Shown piece by piece: positions 45,160 through 57,439 of a stretch of 64,000 nt of DNA. The position numbers and the translations under genes are program-made. The DNA comes from Prorocentrum cordatum (taxonomy: Eukaryota; Sar; Dinophyceae; Prorocentrales; Prorocentraceae). Location: assembly GCA_963575745.1 (NCBI GenBank), contig CAUYUJ010014260.1, positions 578,976 through 642,975 of the forward strand. Direction: 5' to 3'. Positions within the stretch are counted from its first letter, which is position 1. The number at the start of each line of letters is the position of its first letter. Under the pieces are notes generated by a model. The model made no database searches. It was given only the letters and a program-made list of their open reading frames with translations, and had not been told where the DNA came from.

Positions 45160-48100
45160 GCGAGGTCCCGCTCAGATCTGCCTGGTGCCTCACTCCGCTG
45201 GACCCACCAGCAGCCCTCGAAAGTGGCGACAGTTTCGCAGATCGCAGCCCCCCAGGGACGGCGAGGTCTTGCTCAGATCCGCGCGGTGGCTCACTCCGCT
45301 GGACCCACCAGCAGCCCTCGAAAGTGGCCGACAGTTTCGCAGATCGCAGCACCCGCGGGACGGCGAGGTCCCGCTCAGATCTGCGCGGTGCCTCACTCCG
45401 CAGGACCCACCAGCAGCCCTCGAAAGCGGCGAAAATTTCGCAGATCGCAGCCCCCCAGGGACGGCGAGGTCCCGCTCAGATCCGCGCGGTGCCACACTCC
45501 GCTGGACCCACCAGCAGCCCTCGAAAGTGGCCGACATGTTCGCAGATCGCAGCCCCCCAGGGACGGCGAGGTCCCGCTCAGATCTGCGCGGTGCCCCACT
45601 CCGCAGGATCCACCAGCAGCCCTCGAAAGTGGCGACAGTTTCGCAGATCGCAGCCCCCCAGGGACGGCGAGGTCTCGCTCAGATCCGCGCGGTGCCTCAC
45701 TCCGCAGGACCCACCAGCAGCCCTCGAAAGCGGCGACAGATTCGCAGATCGCAGCCCCCCCAAAAGCGAGGTCCCGCTCAGATCCGCGCGGTGCCTCTCT
45801 CCGCAGGACCCACCAGCAGCCCTCGAAAGTGGCCGACATGTTCGCAGATCTCAGCCCCTCAGGGACGGCAAGGTCCCGCTCAGATCTGCGCGGTGCCTCG
45901 CTCCGCTGGACCCACCAGCAGCCCAACGAAAGTGGCGACAACTTCGCAGATCGCACCCCCCCAGGGACGGCGAGGTCCCGCTCAGGTCCGCGCGGTGCCT
46001 CACTCCGCAGGACCCACCAGCAGCCCGCGAAACTGGCGACGGTTTCGCAGATCGCAGCCCCTCAAGGACGGCGAGGTCCCGCTCAGATCCGCGCGGTGTC
46101 TCACTCCGCAGGACCCACCAGCAGCCCTCGAAAGTGGCCGACAGTTTCGCAGATCGCAGCCCCCAAAGCACGGCGGGGTCTCGCTCAGATCTGCGCGGTG
46201 CCTCACTCCGCTGGACTCACCAGCAGCCCTCGAAAGTGACGACAGTTTCGCAGATCGCAGCCCCCCAGGGACGGCGAGGTCCCGCTCAGATCCGCGCGGT
46301 GCCCCACTCCGCTGGACCCACCAGCAGCCCTCGAAAGTGGCCAACATGTTCGCAGATCGCAGCCCTCCAGGGACGGCGAGGTCTCGCTCATGTCCGTGCA
46401 GTTTTCACTCCGCAGGACCCACCAACAGCCCTCGAAAGTGGCCGACAGTTTCGCAGATCGCAGCCCCCCAGGGACGACGAAGTCCCGCTCAGATCTGCGC
46501 GGTGCCCCACTCCGCAGGACCCACCAGCAGCCCAACGAAAGTGGCGACAGTTTCGCAGATTGCAGCCCCCCAGGGACGGCGAGGTCTCGCTCAGATCCGC
46601 GCGGTGCTTCACTCCGCCGGACCCACCAGCAGCCCTCGAAAGTGGGCGACAGTTTCGCAGATCGCAGCCCCCCAGGGACGGCGAGGTCTCGCTCAGGTCC
46701 GCGCGGTGCCTCACTCCGCAGGACCCACCAGCAGCCCTCGAAAGTGGCGACAGCTTCGCAAATCGCAGCCCCCCCAGGGACGGCGAGGTCTCGCTCAGGT
46801 CCGCGCGGTGCCTCACTCCGCAGGACACACCTGCAGCACTGGCAATAGTTTCGCAGATCGCAGCCCCCCAGGGACGGCGAGGTCTCGCTCAGACCCGCGC
46901 GGTGCCTCACCCCGCCGGACCCACCAGCAGCCCTCGAAAGCGGCGACAGTTTCGCAGATCGCAGCCCCCCAGGGACGGCAAGGTCTCGCTCAGATCCGCG
47001 CGGTGCCTCACTCCGTCGGACCCACCAGCAGCCCTCGAAAGTGGCCGACAGTTTCGCAGATCGCAGCCCCCCAGGGACGACGAAGTCCCGCTCAGATCTG
47101 CGCTGTGCCCCACTCCGCAGGACCCACCAGCAGCCCTCGAAAGTGGCGACAGTTTCGCAGATTGCAGCCCCCCAGGGACGGCGAGGTCTCGCTCAGATCC
47201 GCGCGGTGCCTCACTCCGCCGGGCCCACCAGCAGCCCTCGAAAGTGGCCGACAGTTTCGCAGATCGCAGCCCCCCAGGGACGGCGAGGTCTCGCTCAGAT
47301 CCGCGTGGTGCCTCACTCCGCAGGACCCACTAGCCGCCCTCGAAAGCAGCGACAGTTTCGCAGATCGCAGCCCCCCCAGGGACGGCGAGGTCTCGCTCAG
47401 GTCCGCGCGGTGCCTCACTCCGCAGGACCCACCAGCAGCCCTCGAAAGTGGCGACAGTTTCGCAGATCGCAGCCCCCCAGGGACGGCAAGGTCCGCTCAG
47501 ATCCGCGCGGTGCCTCACTCCGCAGGACCCACCAGCAGCCCTCGAAAGTGGCGACTCGCAGATCGCAGCCCCCAGGGACGGCCGCTCAGAAAGGACCCAC
47601 CAGCAGCCCTCGAAAGTGGCGACAGATTCGCAGATCGCAGCCCCCCAGGGACGGCGAGGTCTCGCTCAGATCCGCGCGGTGCCTCACCCCGCAGGACCCA
47701 CCAGCAGCCCTCGAAAGCGGCGACAGATTCGCAGATCGCAGCCCCCCAGGGACGGCGAGGTCTCGCTCAGATCCGCGCGGTGCCTTACCCCGCCGGACCC
47801 ACCAGCAGCCCTCGAAAGCGGCGACAGTTTCGCAGATCGCAGCCCCCCAAGGACGGCGAGGTCTCGCTCAGATCCGCGCGGTGCTTCACTCCGCAGGACC
47901 CACTAGCCGCCCTCGAAAGCAGCGACAGTTTCGCAGATCGCAGCCCCCCCAGGGACGGCGAAGTCTCGCTCAGGTCCGCGCGGTGCCTCTCTCCGCAGGA
48001 CCCACCAGCAGCCCCCGAAAGTCTCGCAGGCAGCAGCCCCCAGTGTTCGGCGAAAATTTCGCAGATCGCAGCCCCCCAGGGACGGCTAGGTCCCGCTCAG

Positions 48101-48490
48101 ATCCGCGCGGTGCCTCACTCCGCATGACCCACCAGCAGCCCTCGAAAGTGGCCGACAGTCTCGCAGATCGCAGCCCCCCAGGGACGGCAAGGTCCACCTC
48201 AGATCCGCGCGGCGCCTCACCCCGCAGGACCCACCAGCAGCCCTCGAAAGTGGCCGACAGTTTCGCAGATCGCAGCCCCCCAGGGACGGCGAGGTCTCGC
48301 TCAGATCCGCGCGGTGCCTCACCCGGCAGGACCCACCAGCAGCCCTCGAAAGTGGCGACAGTTTCGCAGATCGCAGCCCCCCAGGGACGGCGAGGTCTTG
48401 CTCAGATCCGCGCGGCGCCTCACTCCGCCGGACCCACCAGCAGCCCTCGAAAGCGGCTGACAGCTTCGCAGATCGCAGCCCCCATCGTCG
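45160..48490 (+). repeat. 101/102-bp satellite, about 33 copies, open in all forward frames
   Basis: The unit contains GCAGATCGCAGCCCCCCAGG, GACGGCGAGGTCTCGCTCAG, ATCCGCGCGGTGCCTCACTC, CGCAGGACCCACCAGCAGCC and CTCGAAAGTGGCGACAGTTTC. Units with GGCCGAC are 102 bp and those with GGCGAC are 101 bp. All three forward frames lack stops, so frames up to 1018 codons (45071-48127) run through it, cycling between three peptide versions (FADRSPPGTARSRSD, SQIAAPQGRRG, RRSQPPRDGEV) whenever a 101-bp unit is crossed. A shortened unit lies at about 47555-47600. No start context, signal or domain supports translation, so I call it a repeat. Confidence 0.9.
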
Positions 48491-48694
48491 GCGAAGAGAG
48501 GGCAGGAGGAGGCGGGATGCGGGAGGAGGAGGAGGAGGAGGAGGGGGAGGGACGCGACCACGCCCCTCTATTCAAAACGAATACCCAACCAAGGAGGGCT
48601 GGGAAATAAAAAAGAGTTCCCAGAGAAACTCCCGGCGCCTCCGCAGCGAATCTGTCTTCTGCAATATCTCATCCTGACCGTGGTCACACAGTCC

Positions 48695-49430
48695 CCCACA
48701 CACATACATACATACATACATACATACATACATACATACATACATGCATGCATGCATGCATACATACAAACATACATACATACATACATACAAACATACA
48801 TACATTCATTCATACATACATACATATGTACGTACGTACGTACATACATACATACATATATGCATACACACGCATACATACATACATACATACATACATA
48901 CCTACATACATACATACATACATACATACATACATACATACATACATACATACATACATACATACACACACATACATACATACATACATACATATATACG
49001 TACATACATACATACATACATACATACATACATACATGCATACATACATACGTACATACATACACACATACAAACATACACACATACACACATACACGCA
49101 TACACACCTACACACATACACACACCTACACACATACATACATACATACATACATACATACATACATACATACATGCATGCATACATACATACATACATG
49201 CATACATACATACATACATATATGCATCGATACATACATACATACATACATACATGCATACATACATACATACATACATGCATACATGCATACATGCATA
49301 CATGCATACATGCATACATGCATACATGTATACATGCATACATGCATACATGCATACATGCATGCATGCATGCATGCATGCATGTATATATACATACATA
49401 CATACATACATATATATATACACACTAGAT
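48695..49430. repeat. (CATA)n microsatellite with CATG variants
   Basis: More than 700 bp of ACAT/CATA repeats with interspersed CATG, CACA and ACGT variants. Tyr/Ile/His/Thr frames on one strand and Tyr/Val/Cys/Met frames on the other are artefacts. Confidence 0.97.
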
Positions 49431-49639
49431 GTAACACAACTTTGCATACATATACTCGGCCAAAACCATAAGTCCAGAACCCGGGAGCCTCACCGTGCCA
49501 AGATCCCCAGACCTGGAACCGAGAACCCGGGAGCACAACCGCCCACCGACCTCGGCCGGGAACCAAGACACGGGCACGCGTGAGCCCAGCCTCCCACCGA
49601 AATCGGCCCGCAACTTCCGCCTCTTCGGTGCACAGGAAG

Positions 49640-49800
49640 GAACGCAAACTGCTCGCGGCCCGCGCGAATCTCTCGTGCTGGCGCGCGGAGCGCGCCGCGC
49701 CCAGGGAGGCGCCAGAGGTGCCGCCAGCTGGGCCCCGCGCCGGCCTGACGACCCGAAGACATCCGCACGGACCTCTGCGAGCTCATTGCTCCATTCTCAT
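49640..49800. mobile_element. Diverged relative of the 200-bp foldback element
   Basis: CTGGCGCGCGGAGCGCGCCG, GCGCCAGAGGTGCCGCC, GGGCCCCGCGCCG and CATCCGCACGGACCTCTGCG correspond in order to the middle and right arm of 40293-40492. The left arm is hard to see. Confidence 0.5.
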
Positions 49801-50670
49801 GCGCCTTGCTCCTCGAGACCTGCCCGAGCCCCCCTCCCTCCCCCAATCGAGAGCGCGCTCGAGCGGACGCCCCGCAGCGGCGGCAGCCAGCGGCACCCAC
49901 GGCCACCTGCTCCGCCCACAGCGTGGGCAAGGCCCCGCGCGGTGGCACCCCCCCGGCGCCGGTGCGGCACCAGCCGTCCACATCGCTGGCCGCCTCAGCG
50001 GCGCGAGCGAGGTGGACGCGGAGGGCCGCCAGCCTCGCCGAGGGACGGGGAGGGGGAGGGACGGGCGACGGCAGCTGGCCACCTCGCCGATCCTGGCCGG
50101 GCCCATCCTGGGCGTGGGCCCCCCCGGGCCTGGCCAGGGAGGCGCAGGCGTGGCCTCTGGCTGCGGGGTGGCGAGGAGAGGACCACCCCCAGCCTCGCAT
50201 GCCCTCGGACGCGGCTGGAGCTGAGGCGAGAGCCCCAGGTCTTCTCGTGCGACTCTGCACGCGCCTGTGTCACCAGAGCGGTCCCGATGCCGAGGCGAGA
50301 GCACACCAAAAGCCAGCGCCCCTGGAGGCCTCCCAAACGCACGTCCCCACTGCCTGCCCGCAGTCACGCTCTGATGGCAAAGGGAGGATGCGCGCGGATG
50401 ACGTTGTGGGAACAGGACAATGCACGCTGTAGGAATGCACGAGGAGGCACTGGGAGGATGCACGCTGTGGGAATAGGAGGGCGCACGAGGAGCAGGCGCT
50501 GCTGGGTGCCACGTGTGTGCCGCTGTCCAACAGAGGCCTCGTCAGAGGCCCCCCATGGGCGACCGAAGCGTTCGACCAGGTGGGCCAACATGTGCTTGTC
50601 GTGTGCGCGGCCGTGCCCCCTGGGGGCCCTGCAGCAGCTGGGATTACCCAGGGGCGTTGGAGGAGAAGAG
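49800..50670. other. Unassigned GC-rich stretch
   Basis: Very GC-rich sequence with frames open on several phases on both strands. A short repeat of GGAATGCACG/GGGAGGATGCACGCTG lies at 50380-50470. No gene is supported. Confidence 0.3.
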
Positions 50671-50675
50671 AAGCG

Positions 50676-50852
50676 GCATGATTAGAGGAGAAAGAACCAT
50701 GCACATGAACCGATTTTGGCCAGGCCCATCCTGAGCCCAGGATCGGTGCATACGCCCGCTATCTTGGCCAGGAAGGCATATGCACCGATCCTGGGTCAAA
50801 GATGGGCCTTGCCAGGATCGGTGCATGTCTATAGTTCTTTTCGCCCGAATGA
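50676..50852. mobile_element. Inverted-repeat (foldback) element, about 85-bp arms
   Basis: The left arm (GAAAGAACCATGCAC, GGCCAGGCCCATCCTGAGCC, CAGGATCGGTGCATACGCC) pairs with the right arm, which reverse complemented reads GAAAAGAACTATAGACATGC, GGCAAGGCCCATCTTTGACC, CAGGATCGGTGCATATGCC. The loop is about 15 bp. I see no target-site duplication. Confidence 0.75.
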
Positions 50853-50879
50853 TCGGGTCTGCGACAGGATGGGGAGGCG

Positions 50880-51385
50880 GGGGGACGAGAGGAGGAGAAG
50901 ACCTGCGGGTGGCGCGGCGCCGTTGCCGTAACAAGGGCCGACAAAGAGCGAAGAGCCACCCCCGCTCGGACGCTGGCTGACCGACACCTTCCGTGACGAT
51001 CCACTCGCCCTCGGGCCCCCCCTTTTTGGCAGCTTGCCCACGCCTTGGAGCGAGGCAAGGGGGTCGTCTCGGGAGGGGGCGGGCGCCCCCTGACCTGCGG
51101 TCGCGGCTGGTAAAGCTTCGGGCTGCGCGCAGACAGACCCCATGGCAGTCCCGGCTGGCCTCAAGATCCTCCGAGTGGTTCCAGCTGGCCTCAAGAGGTT
51201 CCCCGAGTCAGGGGCACCGACGGAGGCGGCGCCAAGGTGTTGAGACAACCCCCGACTACTCAGGGGGCCTGCTGAGGCCAGCCAGGATCTCGGTGGGGGC
51301 TGTCCGTGCGCAGCCCGAAGCCTTACCAGCTCCTCAGCTCCTCTCTGGCAGCCTGCCCCAGACTTGGAGCCAGGCAAGGGGGGCG
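50880..51385. other. Unassigned stretch
   Basis: It contains a loose internal similarity: GGCAGCTTGCCCACGCCTTGGAGCG at 51029 resembles GGCAGCCTGCCCCAGACTTGGAGCC at 51347, each followed by AGGCAAGGGGG. No gene is supported. Confidence 0.35.
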
Positions 51386-51389
51386 TCAC

Positions 51390-51745
51390 GGAAACGGAGG
51401 AGGAGAAGGAGGAGGAGGAGGAGGAGGAGGAGGAGGAGGAGGAGGAGGAATGCACGCACTCATCGAGGAAGAGACGAGGGCAAGCGGGCAAGACGCAAGG
51501 AGTAGGATGAGGAGGGAGGAGGAGAGGAGGAGGAGGAGGAGGAGGAGGAGGAGGAGAGGAGAGAGGAGGAGGCGGAACGTAACCAAGGGGGAGGAGGGAG
51601 AGGAGGAGGAGGAGGAGGAGGAGGAGGAGGAGGAGGAGGAGGAGGAGCAGGAGGAGGAGGAGGAGGAGGAGGAGGAGGAGGAGGAGGAGGAGGAGGAGGA
51701 GGAAGGGAGGAGGAGGAGGAGGAGGCGGAGGAGGAGGAGGAGTCG
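51390..51745. repeat. Long (GGA)n tract
   Basis: Several GGA runs with short interruptions, the longest around 51600-51700. Confidence 0.95.
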
Positions 51746-52194
51746 CCGCTGTACCGCGGCCGCAGCCGACCCGAGAGACCGCTGCCCACGGCGGCCTCTC
51801 TGGGCAGCACTTGTCGAGGAGCCCGGCACCCGCTGGCACGTCCGCGAAAAACACGGGCGTAACGCCAGCCTCCCTGAGCCGCGTCACCTCGGCTCGTCGC
51901 ACCCCAAGGCTCTCTCCTGCATCTCGCCCTCCCCACCTGTAAGGCGAAAACAAGATGAACATCAGTTCGAATGGAGATAGATTGGGAGGATGTCTCAGGC
52001 GCTGCGGCCATTTCAGAGCGCTACTGCTCTGGAGCGGTATATCTTCATCTCAGGCGCGCCTAGCTCTGCACACCCTTCCCCCATCCCTAGACTAGGTCGG
52101 GCATGTCCCCCTACAAGCGGCTTTTGGAGGAAAAACGAAAAATAGTCGAACACTGTTCAAACATGATCAAAAATTATAGAAACATCGTCCCCAG

Positions 52195-52250
52195 ACTACT
52201 GTTCCCAACCATCCTGTGGTGTTGGGTCCTCGTTTTGAAGAGACGGTGGC
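52195..52250 (-). repeat. Conserved end module next to satellite C
   Basis: Reverse complemented it reads CGTCTCTTCAAAACGAGGAC, then CCAACACCACAGGATGGTTG. This matches 26690-26745 beside satellite A. Confidence 0.7.
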
Positions 52251-52324
52251 CCACGTCTCCTCTCCTCCTCCTCTTCCCCCTCTCCTCCCCCTCCTCCCCC
52301 CTCCTCCTTGCGTTTCACCCACCC

Positions 52325-53430
52325 GGTCCAGCGCTTCGTGGCCCCATAGGGAGCTCCACTGAAGGCTCCAGTGGCTGCGTTCGCATGGCGGCCCCGGGAC
52401 ATTTCGGCACACCCCTCACGAGGATCGTGGCCTCATAGGGAACTCCACCGAAGGCCCCAGTGGCTGCGTTCGCATGGCGGCCCCGCCCCATTTTGGCGCA
52501 CCCCTCACGAGGATCGTGGCCCCATAGGGAGCTCCACCGAAGGCTCCAGTGGCAGCGTTCGCATGTGGGCCCCGCCCCATTTCGGCACACCCCCCACGAG
52601 GATCGTGGCCCCACAGGGAGCTCCACCAAAGGCCCCAGTGGCTGCGTTCGCATGTGGGACCCGCCCCATTTTGGCGCACCCCTCACAAAGATCGTGGCCC
52701 CATAGGGAGATCCACCGAAGGCTCCAGTGGCTGCGTTCGCATGTGGGCCCCGCCCAATTTCGGCACACCCCTCACGAGGATCGTGGCCCCATAGGGAGCT
52801 CCACCGAAGGCCCCAATGGTTGCGTTCGCATGTGGGCACCGCCCCATTTCGGCACAACCCTCACGAGGATCGTGGCCCCATAGGGAGCCCCACCGAAGGC
52901 CCCCAGTGGCAGGGTTCGCATGGCGGCCTCGGGCCATTTCGGCACACCCCTCACGAGGATCGTGGCCCCGTAGGGAGCTCCACCGAAGGCTCCAGTGGCT
53001 GCGTTCACATGGCGGCCCCGGGACATTTCGGCACACCCCTCACGAGGATCGTGGCCCCATAGGAAGCTCCACCGAAGGCCCCAGTGGCAGGCCCCCGGCC
53101 ATTCCGGCACACCCCTCACTGGGATAGTGGCCCCATAGGAAGCTCCACCGAAGGCCCCAGTGGCAGCGTTCGCATGGCGGCCCTGGACCATTTCGGCACA
53201 CCCTTTACGAGGATCGTGGCCCCATAGGGAGCTCCACCGAAGGCCCCAGTGGCAGCGTTCGCATGGCGGCCCCGGGCCATTTCGGCACACCCCTCACGAG
53301 GATCGTGGCCCCATAGGGAGCTCCACCGAAGGCCCCCAGTGGCAGGGTTCGCATGGCGGCCTCGGGCCATTTCGGCACACCCCTCATGAGGATCGTGGCC
53401 CCATAGGAGCTCCACCGAAGGCGCCAATGG
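52325..53430 (-). repeat. Satellite C, 89-bp unit
   Basis: About 12 units carry CTCCACCGAAGGCCCCAGTGG, then GCGTTCGCATG, CCATTTCGGCACACCCCTCA and CGAGGATCGTGGCCCCATAG. The spacing is exactly 89 for four successive units (52443, 52532, 52621, 52710). It is the reverse complement of satellites A and B and the most homogeneous of the three. Confidence 0.95.
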
Positions 53431-53434
53431 CAGT

Positions 53435-55845
53435 CTCCTTCATGGCTCTCAGAACCCTTTCCTGCTTTTGCTCTTCGGTCAGGGGTCGCCGTCCTCGTGG
53501 TCGTCGGCGCCCGCGAAGACGGCCACAAATGTGTCCCTGGGCATGTCGGGCTTTGGCGGGAAGCCGTGGCCACATAGGGAGCGCGGGCGAAGATGGTATT
53601 CACAATTGCTGTATCCACAATTGCGTATGGTTGGGTCCTTCACCAGGCTAATTTTAAATCTATGTTTGGATACTCCTCATTGCTCATGTGGAGGGGCACG
53701 CCAGACAAAACCCTAGACATCCGACGTCCTGCCTGATGTTCAACTCTGCTGGCAGCGCTGGCGGTCGCAAGCGCGTTTGCAAGGACAGGGCGCTAGGCAC
53801 GTAAGGAGGGCGGCCGCGGAGGCGACGGTTACTCGGACGCCGGGCAAAGGCTGCTAAATCCGCGGCTGTAAAAAATCGATCTCCGGGAAGTTGTCTTCTT
53901 CCTGCCGGGAAGAAATCCGTTGACTGTTTCGCGTGCCGCGCCTCATTCCGGGCAGTTGTTGTTTCCTTCTCGGAGGGCCGTTTTCGCAGCCACGGTTTTA
54001 GCAGCCCTCGCCCAGCTTTCGAGCTACGTTGCTCCCATCGCACTCAAGGACCACGTCCCGGAAATTAGATACCAATGTCGAACGAGTACCGCCTCCCAGG
54101 GCCCGGCACGTGAGGGCCCCTCAGTTTCGGTACTCTCTTGGTGCTCGGACTTCTTCCTGGCGGTGAAGGCTAGAGGGAGCACCTTCTCTGGGTGGAGGGC
54201 AGAGGGTGAGATCTGAGATGCCGCTTCGATGGATTTTTCCAGGCTTGAATCTGCAAGCGGCGAATCACATGACGACTTGGTTTTCCAGGTGCAGAAGCCC
54301 ATATGGATTTCACCCTGAGCCCTCCGCCCGAAGAACATGCTCAGCGAGAGCAGGCTGGAACATCACAGGTCAAGGGGCCCCAGGACACACAAAAAATACA
54401 CACAAATAAAAAGATCCCCCATATTTTCCCATATTTTCTGGGTGTTTGTCTTCCCCCCCACTTCCCATATTTCCCCATACTTTCCATGGGATCGTCGATT
54501 AATTGTGGCTGTGTTTTTTCTCTCCTGAACACGGCGAGGGAGGCCGCCGAGGCCCGGAGCGCCGAAAAGTCGGCATAGGACGGGAGCGCGCGGGCGGCCT
54601 TGGGCACCGGAAGCCGGTGCACTGCCAGGCGGGCGCGGCGTCCCACTTGGGCAGCCATCTGCGCGCGTCGCGCTCCTCGGAGCGCGGAGCGCGACGTGAT
54701 TTTCGCGCTTTCGCGCCGCCGGCCCCCCCGCCGGAGCAGGACGAGGGACTCGCGCCTCGCTCGGACATCGCCCAGGCCGCGGAGCGCGCCGAACTTCGCA
54801 CCCTCGCGGTGGACCCAGGGTGCGGCAGACTCGTGTCGTGCCGACCCCGGCGTTGGCTCCGGACACCGCGGGGGGGATGATCGTCCGTCCAACCTTGAAC
54901 GATCGGCCGTTTCCGAAACGTCAGATCGTTCAACACCGACGGATTCTTAGTCGCAAGCGTTCAACGTTGAACGTCGGCGGCGGGGTCGCCGCCGGTCGAC
55001 ACGACGCTAACCAATCGTAACTGCTGTTCCATGCGTTTTCCAATGCTGTGAGTGCACATCCGAATTCCGGGGCGGGCCAAACGCCTCACGCCAGCATTGA
55101 TGCAGCGCCGGCCGCGCAAGCGCGCGGAAACAAAACCGTCAAGTTCTCATTGACGAGTCTTGTTGGGTATCTGCTGCTGGTCCGCACGCGTGTCTCCGAA
55201 GCTCTCGGCCCCAGCACTCGCACGCGCCTTACGCCGCCAGGCCGCCCCCGGCGGGCCCCGAGGCGGGCCTCCGGAGGCACACGCTGGGAGGGGGCGGGCG
55301 TCGTCATGATCCGTCGCCGCGCCGCGTGTTCCCGACGCGCACAAGTGCAGTCGGCCCTGGGCCAAAAGAACATCCCTCAAGAACACGAGCACGAGGCCCT
55401 CCGCCGGCCACAGCGCACAGAGCATCCCAGGGTGCCCTCCCCGGGGTGCACGACAACATCCGATGAGCACGATGACCACGAGGGTACCATCCCCACCTCA
55501 TCTCGATGAGTCGACCTCGATCTCATACCTCGGTCCAACTGTAGGCGAAGCCGGCACAGCGGCACACCCACGGCACACCCGGGGTCCGAGGCGGAGCTTG
55601 CCCTGGTGTCCGAGGCGCCCTCTCCAAGACGTGAGGCCGCGCGTCGGCACCAGCGGCGCGGCGACATCTGCTCGCGGGGCGCAGAAAAAAGGACGCACTG
55701 CGGCTACGCGCCCCCCCCGCAGGCGCCCGCCCAGACCGAACGGATGCCGCAGGCATCTCTTATAACTGGCGTGGGCGGTATGCGCGGAAAGCGGCCGCCA
55801 CCGAGGAGCGGGCACTGTGAGATTTCTCGGCGCGGGCGTCGCCCG
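53435..55845. other. Unassigned region
   Basis: No supported gene. The minus strand just past satellite C ends a short plausible frame with PRDTFVAVFAGADDHEDGDP and a stop near 53485, which may be a coding remnant. Open frames elsewhere overlap on both strands. Confidence 0.3.
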
Positions 55846-55854
55846 TGGGGGGGG

Positions 55855-55868
55855 GGAGACGCACACAA

Positions 55869-55899
<31 letters not shown>

Positions 55900-55992
55900 C
55901 ACACACACGCACACACACACAAACACAAACACAAACACACACACAAACACACAAACACACACACACACACACCAAAAAAAACACACACACAA
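55855..55992. repeat. (CA)n microsatellite
   Basis: CA repeats with AAACAC and ACGCAC variants, ending in a short A run. Confidence 0.97.
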
Positions 55993-56409
55993 TAGAAGCG
56001 TATTTGGGTGATGCCGCTGTTAAAGACGCCAGAGCTCCGGGCTCTCTGGCTGCAAGTCGGACCAGAGGGGGCCGCTGAGCGCCATCTCTGGCGTCCCAGG
56101 AGTGCTCCACGGCTGCTGGAAAACGCCCCTGGCCACGAGAGCCTCCAGGGAATCCTTTCCGGGAGCGGTGGCACGCAGTTGGTATGCAAGAGACACGCGC
56201 CCTGAGGGAACCAGGTCCTGAACCTAGGGGGCTTGTCCCTGGACGAGCTTCTTTCTCATCACGAGCCACTTTCTGACGGTCCCAGGGCCGGTGGAGGGCT
56301 ACGGGAGCCCGAACACTGCAAAAAGCCTTGGGTAGTAGAAGCACAACAGCGTGCGCAAATCCGCCGATCCGGCGTGTGAGTTTCTGAAAACGTGGGCTTG
56401 AACTCGCTC

Positions 56410-56715
56410 AAGCTTCGCTCTGGAGGGGGGGTGGGGGGGGGACGCAAACGATGAAAACCGACGAAAAATTCACACGCGAGAGGGGGGGGGGGAAGGAGAG
56501 AAGGGGGGGGCTCGCTCAAGCTTCGCTCTGCAAAGGGGGGGAAGGACGCCAACGACGAAAGAATTGACACGCGACGGATGGGGGGGGGGGAAAAGAGAGA
56601 AGGGGGTTGGGCAGGAGAGAGGGGGGGGGAAAGCATAGGAGAGAGGGGGGGGCGGGGAGAGGGGAGGGGTGGACACGAGAGAGGAGGGGGGGGGCAAGGA
56701 GAGAGGGGGCGGGGG
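56410..56715. repeat. G-run-rich repeat
   Basis: Runs of 6-10 G alternate with GAGAGA and AAGGAG words. Two copies of CTCGCTCAAGCTTCGCTCTG occur about 105 bp apart (56405 and 56511). Confidence 0.85.
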
Positions 56716-56789
56716 CAAGCTAGGTGCGCTCGCTACCCCTCCCTCCCATCCCTTACCATGGCGTAGGTCCCCTCTCTACTCGCACAGTC

Positions 56790-57115
56790 GGATATGCTCC
56801 CGAAAGGGTACGCGATGCTTTGCAGAGCACGGCATGGCATGGCGTAGAGGAGCACCGCAAAGCGTAGTATGTCACAGCATGCTGTGGCGTGGCGTAGTGA
56901 AAAATTGCATGACAAAATTTTGCAACGCAAAGCATGGCATCGCACAGCGGCCCCGAACATAACATTGCATAGCATGGCGTGGAAGATGACAGCGTAGCAT
57001 GGCATAGCATGACGTGGCACTTACGCACTGGATATGACAGCTGCAGCTGAAGGCATGGCATCGCGCAGCGGAACGCAACCTAGCATTGCACTGCATGCCG
57101 TGGCATGGCACGGGA
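56790..57115. repeat. Degenerate GCATGGC/GCATAGC repeat
   Basis: GCATGGCATGGCGTAG, AAAGCATGGCATCGCA, ATTGCATAGCATGGCGTGG and TAGCATGGCATAGCATG recur without a fixed period. Confidence 0.7.
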
Positions 57116-57119
57116 AATG

Positions 57120-57305
57120 ACGCCAGCGCTGCAGCGTGAGCACGGTTCGGAACGAGCGGAAGCGCGGAAATGAGGCCAGCGCTGCAGCGGGAGCACGATT
57201 CGGAACGAGCGGAAGCACGGGAATGAGGCCAGCGCTGCAGCGGGAGCACGATTCGGAACGCGCGGAAGCCCGAAAATGAAGCCCGCGCCCCAGCGAGAGC
57301 ATCAT
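57120..57305. repeat. 53-bp tandem repeat, about 3.5 copies
   Basis: CCAGCGCTGCAGCGGGAGCA followed by CGATTCGGAACGAGCGGAAG recurs at 57123, 57176 and 57229, with a decayed fourth copy. Confidence 0.9.
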
Positions 57306-57439
57306 TTTGAAAAAACCAAGCGAAAACCCAACTCCGGGAAACCCTGTGTTTTAAAGAAACAATGCGCGGAGGGTGCCCGCTATCTTCTGCACGCCATCAG
57401 GGGATGGAGGAGAGTCGTATTCCTATTGCGTAATTGTGA

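Noticed and set aside
45071-48127. 1018-codon open reading frame
   Set aside because: It is a product of the 101/102-bp satellite. The peptide changes register with each 101-bp unit and no domain or start context is present.
48568-49583. Several frames of 180-280 codons rich in Tyr, His, Ile or Val
   Set aside because: They are translations of (CATA)n on both strands.
51306-52011. Glu/Arg-rich and Ser/Leu/Pro-rich frames up to 377 codons
   Set aside because: They are caused by (GGA)n. The same applies at 21.6-22.4, 29.7, 40.2, 44.4 and 62.3 kb.
52485-52496. CCATTTTGGC inside satellite C, which resembles the spliced leader
   Set aside because: It is part of the satellite unit (usually CCATTTCGGCACACC) and lacks the CTCAAG end, so the match is probably chance.
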